This document shows positions 7,912 to 15,901 of a DNA stretch of 64,000 bases, piece after piece. Under the pieces are notes generated by a model. It saw nothing but the letters and a program-made list of their open reading frames with translations, was not told where the DNA came from and searched no databases. A program made the position numbers and the translations under genes. This DNA comes from Bradyrhizobium australiense (GTDB lineage Bacteria > Pseudomonadota > Alphaproteobacteria > Rhizobiales > Xanthobacteraceae), in assembly GCF_013114825.1 (NCBI RefSeq), contig NZ_JAAVLX010000003.1, forward strand, positions 950,922 through 1,014,921. The letters run 5' to 3'. The stretch's first letter is position 1. Each line of letters starts with the position of its first letter.

Positions 7912-8994
7912 TCATGCCAGCGACAGGATCAGCCCCTGATCCGGTGGCACGCGGCCGTTGAGGGTATTGAGATAGGCGCGTTGAACTGCCGCAGGTCCAT
8001 GGTTCTCGATCACCTTCATCCAGCGTTCCAGGTTCGGAACGAAGCCGGACCACGCGGCACCAAAACGCATGTCGACGCCGCCCCTGGCGCGCTTGCGGAT
8101 ATGATCCGGCGCGAAGAAAAATTGCGGTTTGGCGCCCGGCAGTGCCTGCGCCGGTTCATCGGGCGATGACTTGCGATGCGTGAGCCCGATGATTCCGCTA
8201 TACTTCATTTGCTCGCCGAAGTGCCCGTGCAGCGTCGCACGTAATGGGCTGTTGCCGGCCATGTCGACATACACGACCGCGGAATTTGTCGGCAGCGAGC
8301 CTATATCTTCATAGGTCACGACCTCGTCGTAGCAGCCAAGCGATTTGACGAAGGATGTGTTGCCCGCCGAGGTCAAGCCGATCGTCTTGATGCCGTTGCT
8401 CCTCGCATGCAGAAGGTGCGCTAGCCCGTAAGCGGTCTTGCTGGAAGCCGAGGACAGCATCACGCTTTTCGCGCCATAAAATTCGTTCTCGGCGAGAAAG
8501 TCATCAACCAGGAACGACAGCATGAACAAGGGGCGCAGCAGCGCCTGATAGTCGCCCTGTCTGCCTGCGAACGCCGGATCGCCGCTGACCCGCGCATACG
8601 CATTATAGACCGGCGCCACGCCTTGGCGGTGCGCGGCAGCATCGCGCAGGCCGCGCTTGCTGATATCGGCGGCCTCGATGACGAGATGCGTCGCCATCGG
8701 AAAGTAGCCGAACAGGGTTTCGCCCTCGGCAATCCCGGGATGCTTTGAGGCAATCACCTTGCCAAATCCCCATACCGGAACGTTGCCGAAACCTTCAGGC
8801 GCCGGAAACAGCTGCCAATACTTCAGATGATCGCCGAGCACGGCATAGGTAATATTGTTGGCGGTGAAGGCGAAGCGCGTCACCTTCACCAGCAGCGCCT
8901 CGTCAGGCAGCGCGGCCGCGTCGGGCAGTGGCCTTTCGATCACCTTGCATTGCTGCAGATCGTTGCGGGCGACGACAAAGTCGGTGGCTTGCAT
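7912..8994 (-). CDS. DUF2855 family protein (MDR-like dehydrogenase relative)
   Basis: The 360-residue product matches the DUF2855 family, distant relatives of the medium-chain dehydrogenase/reductases. Conserved stretches are KVTRFAFTANNITYAVLGDH near residue 37, PVWGFGKVIASKHPGI, VMLSSASSKTAYGLAHLL in the Rossmann half, and VVYVDMAGNSPLRATLHGHF. Canonical zinc ligands of alcohol dehydrogenases are not seen. The ATG follows a GGGA site. It stands alone in convergent orientation to the NTF2-like gene. Substrate unknown. Confidence 0.85.
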   Translation of the reverse strand: MQATDFVVARNDLQQCKVIERPLPDAAALPDEALLVKVTRFAFTANNITYAVLGDHLKYWQLFPAPEGFGNVPVWGFGKVIASKHPGIAEGETLFGYFPMATHLVIEAADISKRGLRDAAAHRQGVAPVYNAYARVSGDPAFAGRQGDYQALLRPLFMLSFLVDDFLAENEFYGAKSVMLSSASSKTAYGLAHLLHARSNGIKTIGLTSAGNTSFVKSLGCYDEVVTYEDIGSLPTNSAVVYVDMAGNSPLRATLHGHFGEQMKYSGIIGLTHRKSSPDEPAQALPGAKPQFFFAPDHIRKRARGGVDMRFGAAWSGFVPNLERWMKVIENHGPAAVQRAYLNTLNGRVPPDQGLILSLA

Positions 8995-9104
8995 GGTCTC
9001 GATCCCTGCGCTTTACGTGCAGCAATCTTTGCGCCGTCCGATGACCGTTTTGCAACAGCGATGATGTTTAAAACACTGTTCGATTTCATGTCGGAATGCC
9101 TCGC

Positions 9105-9189
9105 CGTCATTGCGAGCGAAGCGAAGCAATCCATCTCGCCATGTAAGGGAGAGAATGATTGCTTCGTCGCTACGCTTCTCGCAATGACG
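9105..9189. repeat. Palindromic intergenic repeat, family A, copy 1
   Basis: An imperfect inverted repeat begins CGTCATTGCGAGCGAAGCGA and ends with its near complement GCTTCTCGCAATGACG, with inverted AGCAATCC/TGATTGCTT arms inside. A second copy with the same ends is at 28989-29072. It lies between the DUF2855 start and the acyl-CoA synthetase stop. Confidence 0.85.
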
Positions 9190-9212
9190 TGGAGGGTGCA
9201 GAGGGCGAACCC

Positions 9213-10742
9213 TCACCCAATCGCGCGCAGTCTACCCTCGGCATACATATCGCGCAGCTTACGCTTGAAGATCTTGCCGGTGGCTTCGCGCGGCATCGCG
9301 TCCATGAACTGGATGTCCTTCGGCACCTTGAAATTGGCGAGGCGTCCGCGCAAGAATTCCTGCACCGCGGCGGGCGACAGCGCCGCATTCGCCTCCGGCT
9401 CGATGCAGGCGAACAACCGCTCGCCGAATTCGTCGTCGGGGACACCGAATACCGCGCAGTCGCGCACGCCGTCCATGCCGATCAGGGCATTCTCGATCTC
9501 TGCCGGATAGATGTTGACCCCGCCGGAGATCACCATGTCGCGCTTGCGGTCGCACAGGAACAGATAGCCGTCTTCGTCGAGGTAGCCGACGTCGCCGACG
9601 CTGACGAGGCCCTCGCGCCCGGCCTCGGCCCGCGCCTCGGCTTTGCCGTGATAGTCGAAATCCGGCACGGAAGTTTGCCGCATGAAGATCTCGCCGGGTT
9701 CGCCAACGCCGCAAAGCGAACCGTCGGGGCGGAATATCTTGACGATCCCGCCCTCGATGGCGCGGCCGACGGTGCCGGGTTTTGCGAGTGCCTCTTCGGC
9801 GGAATGCCACACCGGAATGCCGGTTTCGGTCGAGCCGAAATATTCGTTGATGACAGGCCCCCACCACTCGATCATGGCGCGCTTGACCTGCGGCGGGCAG
9901 GGCGCAGCACCGTGCACGACGAAGCGCAGCGACGACAGATCATAACGGCGCTTCACTTCATCCGGCAGCCGCAGCAGGCGGACAAACATCGTGGGCACCA
10001 TGTGCATGTGGGTCACACGGTGACGCTCGATCAATTGCAGCATGTCTTCGGGATCGAAGCGCGGTTCGAGCACGATTTTGCAGCCGCTGCGGAACGCCAG
10101 CATGCCGTAGGAGTTCGGCGCCGAATGGTACATCGGGCCGTTCATGAGAATGACCTGGTCCCGGTTCGGCTTGACGCCATAGGCGATGCCGACGCGCGCG
10201 GAAGCCGCGGCCTGTTCCGGCGTCATCGGCTTGCGCCGCACGCCCTTGGGCAGGCCGGTGGTGCCCGAGGTATAGAACATCGGCGCGCTGCCGATCGGCG
10301 CTTCCTGCGACGGTGCGTGCGTGTCGCGCCAGCGGTCCCAATCCGTCATAGCGTCGGGAACTTGCGTCAGCGACGGCGCAACGTGGAAGGCTGCGGCGAT
10401 TTCCGGCGGCGTTGCCATCACCAATAGCCTGATATCGGCGGGCAGGCCGTCCGTGATCTGCGGCAGCAGGTCGGCATGGCAGACCAGGATTTTGGCGCCG
10501 CTGTCGGCCAGGATGTAGGCGACCTCCTCGGCCTTGAGATGCCAGTTGATCGGCACCACGGGGCTGCCCAGTGCGGCTGCGCCGCCCGAGACTTCGAAGA
10601 ACGCAAAATCGTTGCGCAGCATCATGCCGACGGGCGTGCCGCCGCTCACGCCGAGCGCCTTGAAGCCTGTCGCCGCCCGCGCGATACGAGCGCGGGTGTC
10701 GGAGTAGCTGATTTGGCGTTCGCCGCTGATGATCGACGTCAA
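9213..10742 (-). CDS. Acyl-CoA synthetase (ANL superfamily AMP-forming ligase)
   Basis: The frame is open to 11099, but the upstream part overlaps the binding-protein gene. A GAGGAGG site five bases before a TTG at 10742 gives a 509-residue product of normal length. Hallmarks are the adenylation loop MFYTSGTTGLPKGVRR, YFGSTETGIPVW, the hinge region DVGYLDEDGYLFLCDRKRDM with SGGVNIYPAEIE, and the C-terminal catalytic lysine in PREATGKIFKRKLRD. It should convert a carboxylic acid, ATP and CoA to acyl-CoA. It is the third gene of an operon with a nitronate monooxygenase and a LivJ-like binding protein, suggesting uptake and activation of a branched or aromatic acid. Confidence 0.9.
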   Translation of the reverse strand: MTSIISGERQISYSDTRARIARAATGFKALGVSGGTPVGMMLRNDFAFFEVSGGAAALGSPVVPINWHLKAEEVAYILADSGAKILVCHADLLPQITDGLPADIRLLVMATPPEIAAAFHVAPSLTQVPDAMTDWDRWRDTHAPSQEAPIGSAPMFYTSGTTGLPKGVRRKPMTPEQAAASARVGIAYGVKPNRDQVILMNGPMYHSAPNSYGMLAFRSGCKIVLEPRFDPEDMLQLIERHRVTHMHMVPTMFVRLLRLPDEVKRRYDLSSLRFVVHGAAPCPPQVKRAMIEWWGPVINEYFGSTETGIPVWHSAEEALAKPGTVGRAIEGGIVKIFRPDGSLCGVGEPGEIFMRQTSVPDFDYHGKAEARAEAGREGLVSVGDVGYLDEDGYLFLCDRKRDMVISGGVNIYPAEIENALIGMDGVRDCAVFGVPDDEFGERLFACIEPEANAALSPAAVQEFLRGRLANFKVPKDIQFMDAMPREATGKIFKRKLRDMYAEGRLRAIG

Positions 10743-10771
10743 TTCTTCCTCCTCGGTCGCGGCCGCAAGCC

Positions 10772-11956
10772 CTAGCGGTCGTCCAGAATTTCGCCGAAGC
10801 CGACCCAACTCTTGCCGTCGAAGCGCCGCAGCCGCAATTGCTGGAACGGCAAGTAGTCCTCGGCACCGGTCGACACGGTCATGCCCGGCAGCAGCAGCGG
10901 TAACTGCACGTCGCGCAGCGACGCCGCCTGTTTCATGATGTTGGCGCGGCTGAAATCGCCCTTGCAAGCGATCAGGACCTTCACCATGAGGCTCGCATAG
11001 TGATAGCCGGCAGCGTAGTTCGAATTGCTCAGATCTGCATTGGGCAGATACTGCTTCATAAAGGCGAAATACTCCTTGGCGCCCTCGTCCTTGGCCCATT
11101 GCACGTCGAGCGTGTCCTTCGTGTTGCTGGACGAGATCAGGCCGACTGCATTTTCCAGGCCGGCCGGCTCCAGGAACGAGATTGACGAAGCCGAGGTCGG
11201 CACGAAGAACAGGTCCGGCTTCCAGTTGATCTCGGCGACGCCCTTGATCATCTGCGAGGTGAACTTGCCGAGCACCACGCCGAACAGCACATTGGCGCCG
11301 GAAGCCTTCAGCGTCGCAAGCTGCGAACTGATGGTCGGCGCGCTGGTCTCGTAGCTGGCTTCCGATACGATCATGCTTGCGGCCTTGTCGCCCAGCCCGC
11401 GCTTGAATCCGGCGACATAGTCGCGGCCGAAATCGTCGTTTTGCGCGAGAATGGCGATCTTTGCGTCAGGCTTGGCCTCCAGGACATGCTTGGCATAGAC
11501 CACGCCTTCGGACTGATAGGCGGCCATTCCCGGCATGGTCCAGGGAAAATTCTTCGGATCGGCCCATTTGGTCGCGCCGCTGAGCACGAAGAGCTGCGGC
11601 ACCTTCTTGCTGTTGAGATAGCGATGCACCGCGTTGTTGGTGGCGGTCCCGAGCGAGCCGAACATCAACAGCACCTCTTCCTGCTCGACCAGCTTGCGCG
11701 TCTGCTCCACTGTTTTCGGCGGGGAGTACGCATCGTCGAGGCTGATGAACTTGATCTTGTGACCGTTGATGCCGCCTTCGGCATTGATCTTCTCGAAATA
11801 GGCTTCCTGGGCCCGGCCGATGATGCCGAATCCGGAGGCCGGGCCGCTGTAGGGCAACGTCTGGCCGATGCGGATTTCGCCCTTATCGTCGGCGAGTGCC
11901 GCGGCGCTCCCCAGCAGCGCCAGCGCGATCGTCAATACAGGTCGTGATAACCTCAT
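10772..11956 (-). CDS. ABC transporter substrate-binding protein, LivJ-like
   Basis: The 394-residue protein starts with a signal peptide (RLSRPVLTIALALLGSAAAL, cleavage after ALA). It follows the periplasmic Peripla_BP_6 pattern: IRIGQTLPYSGPASGFG, FEKINAEGGINGHKIKFISL, LFVLSGATKWADP and AILAQNDDFGRDYVAGFKRG. No permease or ATPase genes of the Liv type are next to it, so it must borrow a transporter encoded elsewhere or act as an orphan binding protein. It lies 29 bases before the acyl-CoA synthetase and 46 bases after the nitronate monooxygenase. Confidence 0.93.
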   Translation of the reverse strand: MRLSRPVLTIALALLGSAAALADDKGEIRIGQTLPYSGPASGFGIIGRAQEAYFEKINAEGGINGHKIKFISLDDAYSPPKTVEQTRKLVEQEEVLLMFGSLGTATNNAVHRYLNSKKVPQLFVLSGATKWADPKNFPWTMPGMAAYQSEGVVYAKHVLEAKPDAKIAILAQNDDFGRDYVAGFKRGLGDKAASMIVSEASYETSAPTISSQLATLKASGANVLFGVVLGKFTSQMIKGVAEINWKPDLFFVPTSASSISFLEPAGLENAVGLISSSNTKDTLDVQWAKDEGAKEYFAFMKQYLPNADLSNSNYAAGYHYASLMVKVLIACKGDFSRANIMKQAASLRDVQLPLLLPGMTVSTGAEDYLPFQQLRLRRFDGKSWVGFGEILDDR

Positions 11957-12002
11957 GTTTCCGTCCCTCCATTGTTTCTTGTTGGCTTGATTTCGTGCGT
12001 CT

Positions 12003-12980
12003 TCAGGAAGCGCGCGCCCGCCTGAGAAATTCGCCGCTTGCGTCGGCGAATTCGCACCTAAGCCGCTCCACCAGCTCTGCGACCGGCGGTGTATCCGCGA
12101 TCTGGCCGATGCCTTGGCCGGAGCCCCAGATGTCGCGCCATGCCTTGGACTTCATGTTGCCGCCGGAGCCGAAGTTCATCTTCGATTTGTCGGCAACAGG
12201 CAGATTGTTCGGATCGAGTCCGGCGGCAGCGATGGAAGGGCCGAGATAGTTGCCGTGTACGCCGGTGAACAGGTTGGAATAGACGATGTCATGCGCGGCG
12301 TGTTCGATCAGCGCGGCTTTATAGGCCGGATCGGCATTGGCTTCGGCGGTGGCGATAAAGCGGGTGCCCATGTACGCCATGTCGGCCCCGAGCGCGAGCG
12401 CGGATGCAATGCCCCAGCCGTCGGAGATCGCGCCTGACAAGAGGACGGTGCCCTTGAACCACTGCTTCACCTCGCGCAGCAGCGCGAACGGCGACAGCGT
12501 GCCGGCATGGCCGCCGGCGCCGGCGCAAACCAGGATCAGGCCGTCCACGCCATGCTCGGCCGCTTTTCGCGCATGCTTGACGTTGATCACGTCGTGGAAC
12601 ACCACGCCACCATAGGAATGCGCGGCGTCGACGATTTCGATCGGTGGGCGCAGGGAGGTGATGATGACCGGCACCTTGTGCTTCACGCAAGTTTCCATGT
12701 CCTTCATCAGCCGGTCGTTGGACGAATGGCAGATCTGGTTGACCGCGTAGGGCGCGACCTTCTTGTCCGGATGCAGCGCCTTGTATTCGCCGAGCTCGTT
12801 CTCGATTCGGCTCAGCCATTCGTCGAGTTTTTCGACGGGACGCGCGTTCAGCGCCGGGAACGAGCCGACGATGCCGGCTTTGCATTGCGCGATCACGAGC
12901 TCGGGCCCGGAAACGATGAACAGCGGCGAACCGACCACGGGCAGTTCGAGCGAATTGGCAAGCGAAGCAGGCAACGGCAT
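12003..12980 (-). CDS. Nitronate monooxygenase (2-nitropropane dioxygenase family)
   Basis: Starting at the ATG at 12980, behind an AAGGGAGAG site, the product has 325 residues. It shows the FMN TIM-barrel signatures VVGSPLFIVSGPELVIAQCK, VDGLILVCAGAGGHAGTLSP, VLLSGAISDGWGIASALALG and DMAYMGTRFIATAEA. The catalytic His of the family is compatible with the His in AGAGGHAG. It should oxidise nitronates to carbonyls and nitrite, though some members act as enoyl reductases or on acyl-CoA-like substrates. It leads the three-gene operon with the LivJ-like protein and the acyl-CoA ligase and is divergent from a LysR regulator. Confidence 0.9.
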   Translation of the reverse strand: MPLPASLANSLELPVVGSPLFIVSGPELVIAQCKAGIVGSFPALNARPVEKLDEWLSRIENELGEYKALHPDKKVAPYAVNQICHSSNDRLMKDMETCVKHKVPVIITSLRPPIEIVDAAHSYGGVVFHDVINVKHARKAAEHGVDGLILVCAGAGGHAGTLSPFALLREVKQWFKGTVLLSGAISDGWGIASALALGADMAYMGTRFIATAEANADPAYKAALIEHAAHDIVYSNLFTGVHGNYLGPSIAAAGLDPNNLPVADKSKMNFGSGGNMKSKAWRDIWGSGQGIGQIADTPPVAELVERLRCEFADASGEFLRRARAS

Positions 12981-13122
12981 TCGGTCTCTCCCTTGCAACG
13001 CAAAGCCGGCGGTGCCGGGAACGCGTCGATTAATGTTGATTTGAAAGCGCCGGGCCGGGCGGAGCTGCGGGCCGAGCGCTATTATATTGGGGTCCATTAT
13101 AGGGCTGGACGGCACGCCCCGG

Positions 13123-13140
13123 CTGTTCAATATTGAACAG
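13123..13140. promoter_or_regulatory. Perfect 18-bp palindrome, candidate operator of the divergent LysR gene
   Basis: The sequence CTGTTCAATATTGAACAG is a perfect inverted repeat. It is 52 bases upstream of the LysR ATG and 143 bases upstream of the nitronate monooxygenase ATG. Its position fits autoregulation plus activation of the divergent operon. It does contain the T-N11-A spacing expected for LysR proteins. Confidence 0.6.
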
Positions 13141-13191
13141 GTAATCAGTCAGAAATAAACAGCACGCCGCGAGATTGGGGGCGAGGAGCTG

Positions 13192-14079
13192 ATGGATTGG
13201 GAGCTATGCAAGACCTTCGTCGCGGTGGCTGAGACCCGCAGCTTCGCGGCGGCCGCGCGCCGCTTGCGCTCCAGCCATCCGACGGTTGGGCGCAAGATCG
13301 CCGAACTGGAAGGCCAGCTCGGCATTCCCTTGTTCGCCCGATCCAACGAAGGTCTTTCACTGACCTCGCACGGACAGAAATTTCGCGAGCATGTCGATGC
13401 GATGGCGGCGGCGGCGTTGCGCGCCGAGGCCGCGGTCTCGGCGGCGGGCGTGCAGGCCCGCGGCGTGGTCAAGCTGTCGATTGGGGCGACACTGGCCTCG
13501 CACTGGCTGATGCCCAGGCTCGGGCCGTTCCTGCGCAAGCACGACCACATCCAGCTCGAGATCATCACCCATCCGTATCCGGCGAGCGTCCGCCGCCGCG
13601 AGGCCGATGTCGTGCTGCGCCCCGTCGATAGTGGCGAGGAGAACCTGATCGGCCGCAAGATCGGCCGCCTCGGCACCGGCTTTTACGCCTCGCGCGACTA
13701 CGCCGCGCGGCGGCGCCTGCCTGAGCGGCGCGACGAATGGAAGGGTCACAGCGTCATCGGCTTTGCCGACCGGCTGTCGAACGAGCGGCTGGCGCGCTGG
13801 AGCGACGCGATTACGCGGCAGGGCTCGATGGTGATGCGCTGCTCGTCGCAAGGCGACATGCTCGCCGCCGCACGCGCCGGTCTCGGAATTTCAACGCTGT
13901 CCTGCTTCGTGGCCGCCGCCTATCCGGAACTGGTTCGCGTCGCCCCGCAAAAACTCGTCAGCGTGGCCGATCTCTGGCTGCTGGCGCATCCGGATCTCGT
14001 CGACCTGCCTGCCGTGCGCGCCGTGATCGATTTCGTCAGGGGCTCCGCGCGGGAAGACCGGATGCGGCTGAGGGGGTAG
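13192..14079 (+). CDS. LysR-family transcriptional regulator
   Basis: The 295-residue protein has the N-terminal winged helix (ELCKTFVAVAETRSFAAAAR, then HPTVGRKIAELEGQLGIPLF) and a co-inducer-binding domain (VVKLSIGATLASHWLMPRLG onward). The HTH deviates from typical LysR only in TVGRKIAELE for the usual SVSRQIRALE-type text. The start follows GAGGAG. It is divergent from the nitronate monooxygenase operon, the usual layout for a LysR activator and its target; ligand unknown. Confidence 0.93.
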   Translation: MDWELCKTFVAVAETRSFAAAARRLRSSHPTVGRKIAELEGQLGIPLFARSNEGLSLTSHGQKFREHVDAMAAAALRAEAAVSAAGVQARGVVKLSIGATLASHWLMPRLGPFLRKHDHIQLEIITHPYPASVRRREADVVLRPVDSGEENLIGRKIGRLGTGFYASRDYAARRRLPERRDEWKGHSVIGFADRLSNERLARWSDAITRQGSMVMRCSSQGDMLAAARAGLGISTLSCFVAAAYPELVRVAPQKLVSVADLWLLAHPDLVDLPAVRAVIDFVRGSAREDRMRLRG

Positions 14080-14242
14080 AACAACGAAAGATGGGGCTGC
14101 ACGACCGGTCTCCGTTCCCCGGACGCAGCGCAGCACGCAATGATGCGCTGCTGAGCCGGGATCCATGAGGCATGGCACGCAATGAGATAGGTTCCGGCTC
14201 TGCGGAGCAGCGCTATGCGCTGCACCGCGTCCGGGACACGAT

Positions 14243-14896
14243 TCAAGGCTTGCTCGCCAGCACGCCTTCGCGTTTCTTCAGCACGCGATAGTAGCTCCAC
14301 CACAGATGCGCTGCCGCGCCGCGCAGCGGGCGCCACGGCTCTGCCAGCGGCGCCATCTGCTTGGCGGTCGGGCGCGTCTTCAGGCCAAGCCCGATCTTGA
14401 TCGCCTCCTGCACCGCGAGGTCGCCGGATGGCCAGGCGTCGCCATGGCCGAGACAGAACAGCAAATAGACGTCGGCCGTCCACGGGCCGATGCCGGGCAG
14501 CGCGGTCAGCGTATGGTGGGCGGCATCCGCATCCTCTTCCGCCAGCACGTCGAGATTGAGCCGCTCGGCTGCCAGTTCGCGCGCGATATTCTTCAGCGTC
14601 TTGATCTTGGCGGCCGAAAGCCCAAGCCGGCCGAGCCGGTCGGCGCGGGCCTTGCGGATGACCTCGTGATCGAACGGATCGAACGCGGCTGTAAGCCGCG
14701 CCCAGATCGCGCCGGCGCTTGCGGTGGAAAGCTGCTGGCCGCATACGATCGCCGCCAGCCCGGCGAATCCCGGCTCGCGCTGCCGCAGCGCCGGCATGCC
14801 TGTGAGCTCAAAAATCGGCTTGAGCCTTGGGTCTTGCTTGACCAATGCGTGGACGGCGTCTTCGAGGTCGGACTGGCTGTTGAGGTGGATGGTCAT
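14243..14896 (-). CDS. DNA-3-methyladenine glycosylase II family protein (AlkA-like)
   Basis: The 217-residue product belongs to the HhH-GPD superfamily. It has the helix-hairpin-helix and catalytic Asp in LTALPGIGPWTADVYLLF, with the substrate-pocket text GLAAIVCGQQLSTASAGAIW upstream. It removes alkylated bases such as 3-methyladenine from DNA. It lacks the N-terminal AlkA domain of E. coli, as many short alphaproteobacterial homologues do. It is divergent from gluQRS with 37 bases between starts. Confidence 0.9.
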   Translation of the reverse strand: MTIHLNSQSDLEDAVHALVKQDPRLKPIFELTGMPALRQREPGFAGLAAIVCGQQLSTASAGAIWARLTAAFDPFDHEVIRKARADRLGRLGLSAAKIKTLKNIARELAAERLNLDVLAEEDADAAHHTLTALPGIGPWTADVYLLFCLGHGDAWPSGDLAVQEAIKIGLGLKTRPTAKQMAPLAEPWRPLRGAAAHLWWSYYRVLKKREGVLASKP

Positions 14897-14933
14897 TGCC
14901 CCTTAAAACCACCATGTCCCGCGAAAGAGATCA

Positions 14934-15818
14934 ATGCCGCCACCCGTTTTCCGATTTGCTCCCAGCCCGAACGGCTATCTCCATCTCGGCCACGCCTATT
15001 CGGCGCTGCTGAATTTCGACCTCGCGCGCCGCGCCGGCGGAAGATTTCTGCTGCGGATCGAGGATATCGACGCGACCAGGTGCCGGCCGGAATTCGAGGC
15101 GGCGATTTACGAAGACCTCGCCTGGCTCGGGATTTCCTGGGAAACGCCGGTGCGGCGGCAATCGGAGCATTTTTCGCGCTATCGCGAGGCGGTCGAAAAA
15201 TTGGCAGGCTTAGGCCTCATTTATCCGAGCTTCGAGAGCCGCGCCGAGATCGCCCGCCTCGTCGCGCAGCGGGAAACCGAAGCGTCCTGGCCGCGCGATC
15301 CCGACGGGGCGCCGCTTTATCCGGGCGCCGCGAAATCGCTGCCGCCAGACCGGCGCCGCGAGTTGATCGCGCAGGGCGCACCTTACGCGCTGCGGCTCGA
15401 CATGCAGAAAGCGCTCGCGCGCACGAAGGAACTGGCCTGGCGGGAAGACGGTGCAGGGCCCGGCGGCGAGACCGGCGTCGTCGCCGCGCGCCCCGAAGCG
15501 TGGGGCGACGTCATCCTGGCCCGCAAGGAGACGCCGACCAGCTATCATCTCTCCGTGGTGATCGACGACGCCCTGCAGAGGGTTACCGACGTGGTGCGGG
15601 GCAGGGACCTGTTCTGGTCGACGAGCGTCCACCTGGTGTTGCAGCAGTTGCTTGGTATCCGGCAACCGGTGTATCGGCATCACCGGCTCATCGAAGATGC
15701 GTCGGGACACAAGCTCTCGAAATCGACGCAAGCCACGGCCTTGCGCGAATTGCGTGGGCAGGGTGCCACGCCAGCGGAAATTCGCAGCCGCGTCGGTTTG
15801 CCTGCCGTTCCCCGATGA
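14934..15818 (+). CDS. gluQRS: Glutamyl-Q tRNA(Asp) synthetase
   Basis: The 294-residue protein is a truncated glutamyl-tRNA synthetase: a class I catalytic core with the HIGH-like motif (PNGYLHLGHAYSAL), RIEDIDATRCRPEFEAAI and the KMSKS-like GHKLSKS near residue 260, but no anticodon-binding domain. It attaches glutamate to queuosine in tRNA(Asp). The region that binds zinc in E. coli has no cysteines here (YPSFESRAEIARL), so this is probably a zinc-free version. The ATG at 14934 is the first possible start. Confidence 0.93.
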   Translation: MPPPVFRFAPSPNGYLHLGHAYSALLNFDLARRAGGRFLLRIEDIDATRCRPEFEAAIYEDLAWLGISWETPVRRQSEHFSRYREAVEKLAGLGLIYPSFESRAEIARLVAQRETEASWPRDPDGAPLYPGAAKSLPPDRRRELIAQGAPYALRLDMQKALARTKELAWREDGAGPGGETGVVAARPEAWGDVILARKETPTSYHLSVVIDDALQRVTDVVRGRDLFWSTSVHLVLQQLLGIRQPVYRHHRLIEDASGHKLSKSTQATALRELRGQGATPAEIRSRVGLPAVPR

Positions 15819-15901
15819 CACCACTGGGGGTTGTTGAAAACGTCTCCGTGACACCAGCCGCCATCGCGTGTCATGCTGGTCGCGGCAGAGGAAGGGGGAC
15901 C

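Noticed and set aside
14306..15901. Long upstream extension of the hybrid kinase frame
   Set aside because: This part is a shadow over the glycosylase and gluQRS genes; the kinase begins at the ATG at 15902 with its own leader.
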